NCBI GenBank assembly: GCA_005223075.1
Contig: NJBO01000012.1
Span: forward strand, 1 to 64,000
DNA: 64,000 bases
Reading direction: 5' to 3'
Source of the DNA: a candidate division TA06 bacterium B3_TA06
GTDB lineage: Bacteria > Hydrothermota > Tepidihabitantia > B3-TA06
Under the pieces are notes generated by a model that saw only the letters and a program-made list of their open reading frames with translations, was not told where the DNA came from and ran no database searches. Shown here one piece after another: positions 59,240 through 64,000 of the stretch (positions are counted from its first letter, which is position 1; every line of letters begins with the position of its first letter). Made by a program: the position numbers and the translations under genes.

Positions 59240-59987
59240 AACTCGTTAATATCTCCGCTCCGTTTTCGGTAACCGCAATGGTATGCTCGAAGTGGGCTGA
59301 GCTTTTCCCGTCGGCTGTAACCACGGTCCAGCGATCCTCGCAAAGCTTAACCTTACCGATTCCCAGGGTAAGCATCGGTTCTATAGCTATCGTCATACCC
59401 TCCTGGAGACGAGGGCCGACACCGGCAGGGCCGAAGTTGGGGATATTGGGCTCCTCGTGCAGGGCAAGTCCTGTCCCGTGCCCGAAGTAATCACGCACCA
59501 CCGCAAGACCGGCGGCTCTCGCCACCTCTTCAACAGCATGGCTTATGTCACCCACCCTATTCCCTGGCCTTGCCTGCTTGATCCCTGCCTGTAACGCTTT
59601 GCTGGTCACCTCCATCAATCGCTTAACATCTCCGTTAACATCTCCAACAGGAATGCTTCTGGCCGAATCCGCGATAAAACCGTCCTTTGTAACCCCAGCA
59701 TCTACCTTCACCAGATCACCCTCCTTGATAACCCGATCCCCAGGGATCCCGTGAATCACCTCTTCATTTATGCTTATGCATGCAGCGGCAGGAAACCCAC
59801 GATACCCCTTGAAGGTAGGCTCAGCACCCTGGGAACGTATAAACTCCTCAATCACCGCATCCAGGACGGCTGTCGTGCAACCCGGCAGCGCTTTCTTGGA
59901 AACCAAATCCAAAGCCCGCGCCAATATCCTGCCTGCGCGGCGGATGCCTTCGATCTCTGCATCGGATTTAATCACTATGCCGGACAC
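59232..59987 (-). CDS. map: Methionine aminopeptidase, type I
   Basis: 251 aa, GTG start overlapping adk. Removes the initiator methionine. Metal ligands: D in [19 protein letters not shown] (two Asp), H in [19 protein letters not shown], and two Glu in [12 protein letters not shown] and [15 protein letters not shown]. No N-terminal zinc extension, so type Ia. Its place after adk and before infA is the common arrangement. Confidence 0.95.
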   Translation of the reverse strand: MSGIVIKSDAEIEGIRRAGRILARALDLVSKKALPGCTTAVLDAVIEEFIRSQGAEPTFKGYRGFPAAACISINEEVIHGIPGDRVIKEGDLVKVDAGVTKDGFIADSARSIPVGDVNGDVKRLMEVTSKALQAGIKQARPGNRVGDISHAVEEVARAAGLAVVRDYFGHGTGLALHEEPNIPNFGPAGVGPRLQEGMTIAIEPMLTLGIGKVKLCEDRWTVVTADGKSSAHFEHTIAVTENGAEILTSYV

Positions 59988-60607
59988 AGCTCGCCTCGAA
60001 TCCTCTCAAGAACCTTATCGCCCGATAGATTACCATCCACTCTTAGGAGCTCACGAGCGAAGTAATCAACTAAAGGTGCCGTCTCCCTCAAGTATACCTG
60101 GTAGCGATCGCGGATCACCTCCTCGGTATCATCCTTTCGACGGATGAGTGTGGTGCTACAATTATCACAAACCCCGTCTTTCTTCGGGGGCTTAAACCGC
60201 ATGTTGTATATCTCCCCACACCCAGGACATACCCGCCTCGAAGTTAAACGAGATGTGATGGTTTCTTCTGACGCATCGAGGTAGATAACGTGCAGATCAT
60301 CCTCTGCGGATACGAGTGAACGCAATCCTGCAGCTTGCCTTGTGGTGCGGGGGAAGCCGTCAAAGAGCACACCTTCCGGATGGGCCGCAAGGAACTCTTG
60401 CGCAAGTGCAAGGATCATTTCATCATCCACCAATCGTCCCGCCTCAACATCTGCCTTGACCTTCTCGCCGAGCTTGCTTTTCGCATCAATCGCCGCACGC
60501 AACGCGTCACCGGTCACAAAAACGGCAACCCCCAAGTGCTCGGATAAAGATGTGGCCAGGGTGCCCTTACCGGAACCAGGAGGGCCCAGAAGCACAACAA
60601 CCCTCAA
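59975..60607 (-). CDS. adk: Adenylate kinase with zinc LID
   Basis: 210 aa, TTG start overlapping the secY stop. Balances ATP + AMP and 2 ADP. P-loop LLGPPGSGKGTLA, AMP-binding 'VTGDALRAAIDAKSKLGEKV', and FDGFPRTTRQAAGL. The LID carries a four-Cys zinc site (CPGCGEIYNMRF then CDNCSTTL). Usual length. Confidence 0.95.
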   Translation of the reverse strand: MRVVVLLGPPGSGKGTLATSLSEHLGVAVFVTGDALRAAIDAKSKLGEKVKADVEAGRLVDDEMILALAQEFLAAHPEGVLFDGFPRTTRQAAGLRSLVSAEDDLHVIYLDASEETITSRLTSRRVCPGCGEIYNMRFKPPKKDGVCDNCSTTLIRRKDDTEEVIRDRYQVYLRETAPLVDYFARELLRVDGNLSGDKVLERIRGELCPA

Positions 60608-61926
60608 CGTCTTCCCCTGAGTTTCGTCCCCTTGAGCAACCCCTCGTAAGATCGCATGAGAAGGTGAGATTCTATCTGCTGGATCGTATCAAGCGCAACA
60701 CCCACTATGATAAGGTAGGTCGTGCCTCCGAAGAAGAAACTTACACCAAGCCCCTTTATAAGCCACCAGGGCATAAGGGCCACAAGGGCAAGGAAGATGG
60801 CCCCAGGAAGTGTGATACGGGTAAGCACCGTGTTTATGTACTCGGCTGTTCTTACACCCGGACGTATGCCGGGTACGAACCCGCCCATACGCTTCATGTT
60901 GTTGGCGATATCCTGTGGGTTGAAGACGATCGAGGTGTAGAAGTAGGCGAAGAAGATGATGAAGAGGGCGTAGAGGCCGTCGTAAAGCGGGCGCCCAGGC
61001 TGAAGCAAAAGCTGCAACCCCTCGGTAAAGTTCGTCTTGCCGAAGAAAGCGGCAACGGTCCCAGGGATCATTATGATACTCTGGGCAAATATGATCGGGA
61101 TCACACCTGCGGTGTTTACCCGCAGAGGGATGAAGGTAGACTGGCCTCCGTAAATCCTTCTTCCTATGACCCGTCTGGGATACTGAACAGGTATCTTGCG
61201 TACCGCCTGGGTCATAAGAACCATGGCACCGAAGGTGAAAACAATCACGGCAACAAGCACCACCAAAACGAACCAGGAGATCTCCCCGGCCGCAACCTGC
61301 TGGATGGTACGACCCAAATCAGTAGGGATACGATCAAGACAACCGATGAAGATGAGAAAGCTTATACCGTTACCGATGCCCTTCTCCGTGATCAGCTCAC
61401 CGATCCACATGAGGAAGATAGTGCCCGTTGTCAGGGTAAAGATGGTAAGTATTCGCAGTATAAACCCAGTCTGCGAAACAAGAGGTACAACCCGACCGTC
61501 AGGAAGCGCCACAGGCGGCTGACCTTCGAGGAATACCGCAATCCCTATAGCGTAAAGGAAAGCCAGGAGAACCGTAAAGTAGCGAGTGTACTGGTTGACC
61601 TTGCGTCGTCCTTCTTCATCTTGCTGTAACTTCTGCAGCTTCGGGAACACCGAGCCCAGGATCTGGAACATAATCGAGGCGGAGATGTAGGGCATCACCC
61701 CGAGAGCAAACACGGACGCACGCGCGAGTGCGCCGCCCACAAAGAGATCGTAAAGTCCGAAGACAGTGCCCCTCATCTGGCTGAGAAGAATACCCACAGC
61801 TTGAGGGTTAAGGCCCGGTGTAGGGATATGAGTTCCGAGGCGGTAAACCACCACCATAAGCAAGGTGAAGAGGACCTTCTTTCTGAGATCCGGGATCTTG
61901 AAGATGTTCCCTATGCCTTGCATCAT
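60604..61926 (-). CDS. secY: Protein translocase subunit SecY
   Basis: 440 aa, ten membrane helices. Central channel of the Sec translocon for export and membrane insertion. 'LLMVVVYRLGTHIPTPGLNP', 'LGVMPYISASIMFQILGSVF', 'IPVQYPRRVIGRRIYGGQST', 'FIPLRVNTAGVIPIIFAQSI', and 'NNMKRMGGFVPGIRPGVRTA' match. ATG (of an ATGATG pair) overlaps the rplO stop; GGAGGTGA lies upstream in rplO. Confidence 0.96.
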   Translation of the reverse strand: MMQGIGNIFKIPDLRKKVLFTLLMVVVYRLGTHIPTPGLNPQAVGILLSQMRGTVFGLYDLFVGGALARASVFALGVMPYISASIMFQILGSVFPKLQKLQQDEEGRRKVNQYTRYFTVLLAFLYAIGIAVFLEGQPPVALPDGRVVPLVSQTGFILRILTIFTLTTGTIFLMWIGELITEKGIGNGISFLIFIGCLDRIPTDLGRTIQQVAAGEISWFVLVVLVAVIVFTFGAMVLMTQAVRKIPVQYPRRVIGRRIYGGQSTFIPLRVNTAGVIPIIFAQSIIMIPGTVAAFFGKTNFTEGLQLLLQPGRPLYDGLYALFIIFFAYFYTSIVFNPQDIANNMKRMGGFVPGIRPGVRTAEYINTVLTRITLPGAIFLALVALMPWWLIKGLGVSFFFGGTTYLIIVGVALDTIQQIESHLLMRSYEGLLKGTKLRGRR

Positions 61927-62399
61927 GGGTTCACCTCCAGCTTGCCTCCGGCCTTTTCGACAATCTTTTGTGCCTTTGCAGAGGCTGCATGCACCTTTAT
62001 CTCAAGCGGCTGTTTAAGTTCGCCTCGAGCCAGAAGCTTCACCGGGCGATCGCTGTGACGAATGCAACCATGTTTGGCAAGGCTCTCTGGGGTAACAGGC
62101 TCGGCCGGGTCCCACGATGCGAGGCGAACAAAGTTGATAACCTGGTAGCGACGCCTTCGGCTCCCCTTGGCCCGGTGCATACGATTTATCTTCTTGCCCT
62201 TCTGCATGCCGCGTTTGGGGATACGCCGCATAAGCGGCATCTGTCCACCCTCAAACTTCGGGCCATGCTCTTTGCCGGAACGCTGCCCAGCCCCTTTGTT
62301 GCCGCGACCGCAGGTTCCACCCCTGCCTGATGCCGGGCCTGTCCCCAAACGCCTGCGCCGCTTATGAGCCTTGGGGTGCCTCTTAAGCAGCTCAGCCAT
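61923..62399 (-). CDS. rplO: 50S ribosomal protein L15
   Basis: 158 aa from the ATG at 62399 (GAGGAGG six bases upstream). 'KRRRRLGTGPASGRGGTCGR', GNKGAGQRSGKEHGPKFEGG, QMPLMRRIPKRG in the extended N-terminal arm; the globular C-terminus ends AQKIVEKAGGKLEVNP. Overlaps rpmD and secY. Confidence 0.95.
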   Translation of the reverse strand: MAELLKRHPKAHKRRRRLGTGPASGRGGTCGRGNKGAGQRSGKEHGPKFEGGQMPLMRRIPKRGMQKGKKINRMHRAKGSRRRRYQVINFVRLASWDPAEPVTPESLAKHGCIRHSDRPVKLLARGELKQPLEIKVHAASAKAQKIVEKAGGKLEVNP

Positions 62400-62592
62400 C
62401 TGCAACCTCCTCTACCCTAACAAGATGCGCAACCCTTGCTATCATCCCACGGATCACCGGCGTATCCTCATGGATACGGCTCGCTCCGCGACGGCGCAAC
62501 CCCAAGGCGCGCGCATTCTTTTTATGCACGGGCTTTGAATCAATCAGGCTGCGTTCAAGCGTTACCTTCAGCTTCTTACCCTTTGCTGGCAT
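62392..62592 (-). CDS. rpmD: 50S ribosomal protein L30
   Basis: 66 aa from the ATG at 62592 (MPAKGKKLKVTLERSLIDSK). L30 pattern: SLIDSKPVHKKNARALGLRR, RGASRIHEDTPVIRGMIARV, AHLVRVEEV. The longer upstream frame lies within rpsE and is ignored; the start overlaps the rpsE stop. Confidence 0.93.
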   Translation of the reverse strand: MPAKGKKLKVTLERSLIDSKPVHKKNARALGLRRRGASRIHEDTPVIRGMIARVAHLVRVEEVADG

Positions 62593-63106
62593 CCCTTCGC
62601 TCCGTAAAGTAAGAGATCGGTTTGTTGCGGAGACGGGCTGTCTCTTCAAGGCTACGAACACCCTTTAGAGCCTGAATAGTTGCCATGGCCAGGTTGTAGG
62701 GGGTATGCGCGCCCAATGACTTGGTAAGCGCATCCTTAAAACCACACATCTGGAGGACGGCCTTTACCGGAAGGGTTGCAACAAGTCCTGTTCCCGCTGA
62801 AGCTGGTTTAAGGATCACCTTGCTGGCGGAAAAACGTGCCCCGGCCTGGTGAGCAAGGGTTCTACCAAAAGACACATTGGTCATGGATTTGCGAGCCTGC
62901 TCACGCCCTTTGGCTACGGCGATAGCCACCTCGCCCGCCTTCCCGTGACCTACTCCAACGTGCCCGGCACCGTCTCCTACAACAACCGTGGCCGAGAGCT
63001 TGAAGTTCTTTCCGCCCTTAACCACCTTGGTCACACGCTTAATCTCTATCACCTGGTCGAGCAAATCATCCTGGGGGGTCATCATCTTTGACCTATCTCT
63101 AAACAT
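62576..63106 (-). CDS. rpsE: 30S ribosomal protein S5
   Basis: 176 aa. Decoding-fidelity protein. N-terminal dsRNA-binding-like domain 'VIEIKRVTKVVKGGKNFKLS', ATVVVGDGAGHVGVGHGKAG, EVAIAVAKGREQARKSM; C-terminal domain 'ILKPASAGTGLVATLPVKAV', MCGFKDALTKSLGAHTPYNL. One base separates it from the rplR stop. Confidence 0.95.
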   Translation of the reverse strand: MFRDRSKMMTPQDDLLDQVIEIKRVTKVVKGGKNFKLSATVVVGDGAGHVGVGHGKAGEVAIAVAKGREQARKSMTNVSFGRTLAHQAGARFSASKVILKPASAGTGLVATLPVKAVLQMCGFKDALTKSLGAHTPYNLAMATIQALKGVRSLEETARLRNKPISYFTERRDASKG

Positions 63107-63107
63107 G

Positions 63108-63470
63108 CTAGAACTCCAGTCCTTCCTTGCGGGCGGCTTCGGCCAGAGCCTTCACCCTGCCGTGATACTTAAAGCCCGCCCGATCAAACACTATCCGAGC
63201 AACCCCGCGTTTCTTAAGTTCCCCTGCAAGAAGCTTCCCAACGGCTGCGGCTTGAGCCTTCTTGTCTCCCTCGACACCAAGCTCCCTGAAGGCAGGTGAA
63301 AGCGATGAAACACCTGTCAATACACGACCTTCGTAGTCGTCTACCACCTGAGCGTAGATGTGACGGTTGGAACGGAACACAACCACCCTGGGCCGCTTGG
63401 AAGTTCCTTTGAGCCTGTGACGGATATGCAGATGACGTCTGCGGCGACCGAGTTGCTTAACCCTCTTCAT
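63108..63470 (-). CDS. rplR: 50S ribosomal protein L18
   Basis: 120 aa. Binds 5S rRNA in the central protuberance. RRHLHIRHRLKGTSKRPRVV, VFRSNRHIYAQVVDDYEGRV, FDRAGFKYHGRVKALAEAAR, KEGLEF end. Overlaps the rplF stop. Confidence 0.95.
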   Translation of the reverse strand: MKRVKQLGRRRRHLHIRHRLKGTSKRPRVVVFRSNRHIYAQVVDDYEGRVLTGVSSLSPAFRELGVEGDKKAQAAAVGKLLAGELKKRGVARIVFDRAGFKYHGRVKALAEAARKEGLEF

Positions 63471-64000
63471 TCCTCGACCACTACAGCACGCTTGCCAAGT
63501 TTGCGACGAACATACTCGTCCTTGTAGCGAATCCCTTTGCCCTTGTAAGGCTCAGGAGGACGAAGACGCCTGATGTCTGCCGCTACCTGCCCAACAAGCT
63601 GTTTGTCCATCCCCTTAATCGTTATATCTGCTATCCAGTCCTTGTCTTCGCGCGAACGCGGTTCGAATATCTCCGCCTCGATACCCTGGGGGAGCTCAAA
63701 GACAACGTTGTGGGTATAACCCAGCGAAAGGTTAAGTTTGCGCCCTTCCTTCTGCACCTTGTATCCTGTTCCTCGCAGGGTCAAGACCTTCCTAAACCCC
63801 TGGGTAACACCGGTGACGGCGTTGGAGAGCAACGCCACAGCAAGACCAAGCATGGCCTTGTTTTCCGGCGTGATAGTATAGGAAAGCTTCAGGGCTCCAT
63901 CCTCCTCTTTAACCGCAATACCGGGAACAAAGCCGACATCCAAATCACCCTTTGGCCCTTTGATTGCGTATCCTTGCTCTCCCTGACCAAAGCTTACGCC
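63467..64000 (-). CDS. rplF: 50S ribosomal protein L6 (5' end outside the window)
   Basis: 177 residues visible; about the first dozen codons are missing. The frame is open to base 64000 (GVSFGQGEQGYAIKGPKGDL, then the repeat of the fold). C-terminal half: FRKVLTLRGTGYKVQKEGRK, LNLSLGYTHNVVFELPQGIE, 'IRRLRPPEPYKGKGIRYKDE', RRKLGKRA. The tail PYKGKGIRY contacts the sarcin-ricin loop region. Confidence 0.95.
   Translation of the reverse strand, partial: GVSFGQGEQGYAIKGPKGDLDVGFVPGIAVKEEDGALKLSYTITPENKAMLGLAVALLSNAVTGVTQGFRKVLTLRGTGYKVQKEGRKLNLSLGYTHNVVFELPQGIEAEIFEPRSREDKDWIADITIKGMDKQLVGQVAADIRRLRPPEPYKGKGIRYKDEYVRRKLGKRAVVVEE

Noticed and set aside
60550-61629. 359-codon plus-strand frame opposite secY and adk
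   Set aside because: Shadow frame; its peptide is highly charged and low in hydrophobic residues, mirroring secY codons.

Overview
The window is a bacterial chromosome segment of a Gram-negative-type organism. It has lipoproteins with lipoboxes, a PorV/PorQ-like outer-membrane protein, an RND metal-efflux operon, and several secreted beta-propeller proteins ending in a short Ig-like C-terminal domain of the type IX sorting or FlgD type. The mix of 'WLLKTD..GDTLW' propellers, FG-GAP proteins, such C-termini and many intergenic palindromes resembles uncultured lineages near the FCB group (candidate division WOR-3, TA06 and relatives). That placement is an inference from protein style; there is no rRNA in the window.

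Layout. 1-1.2 kb: end of biotin carboxylase, then a Panacea-type antitoxin with a frameshifted RelE/YafQ-like toxin. 1.4-9.2 kb: FG-GAP protein, mfd, a small unknown protein, argS, and a degenerate Rep-like protein. 9.4-14.1 kb: MarR regulator, glycerophosphodiesterase, small lipoprotein, a lone KAP P-loop NTPase, pyrimidine-nucleoside phosphorylase. 14.2-20.1 kb: gyrA, dCMP deaminase, rsmD, coaD, then hslU without hslV. 20.1-21.5 kb: a two-gene toxin-antitoxin candidate (334-aa protein plus PIN toxin). 21.5-39.2 kb: an accessory region dominated by leftward surface and secreted proteins, including three paralogous leucine-rich-repeat lipoproteins and an ECF sigma/anti-sigma/lipoprotein operon. 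39.6-46 kb: ftcD, a TolB-like lipoprotein, and an HD-glyQ-glyS operon. 46-52 kb: a leftward CusCBA-type efflux operon with a YHS lipoprotein. 52.3 kb: an odd tRNA-Thr(CGU) behind a copied promoter. 52.5-53.9 kb: DUF192, zinc-ribbon and PTS IIA genes. 53.9-64 kb: the end of the spc/alpha ribosomal cluster (L6, L18, S5, L30, L15, SecY, Adk, Map, IF1, L36, S13, S11, S4, RpoA, L17), followed by panD, a shortened glmU, a LytR_C protein and rsfS.

Two signals cut across the window. First, promoters can be read by eye as TTGAC(A/T), a spacer that is almost always 16 bp, and a TATAAT-like box. In about ten genes (mfd, marR, pdp, gyrA, hslU, the HD gene, the ECF sigma gene, the Panacea antitoxin and others) the -10 box lies only 5-9 bp from the start codon and no Shine-Dalgarno is visible. 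These genes are probably leaderless, while the surface-protein genes use leaders with AGGAGG. Second, intergenic DNA carries several repeat families: GTAGGGGC...GCCCCTAC palindromes, a roughly 29-bp GTTGTTGC element, a 9-bp GTTACGGGT repeat that also sits inside glyS, an 84-bp duplicated regulatory segment, and a 106-bp copy of the HD-gene promoter next to the tRNA. Gene remnants (toxin, LTXXQ protein, MoxR tail) show an actively decaying accessory genome.
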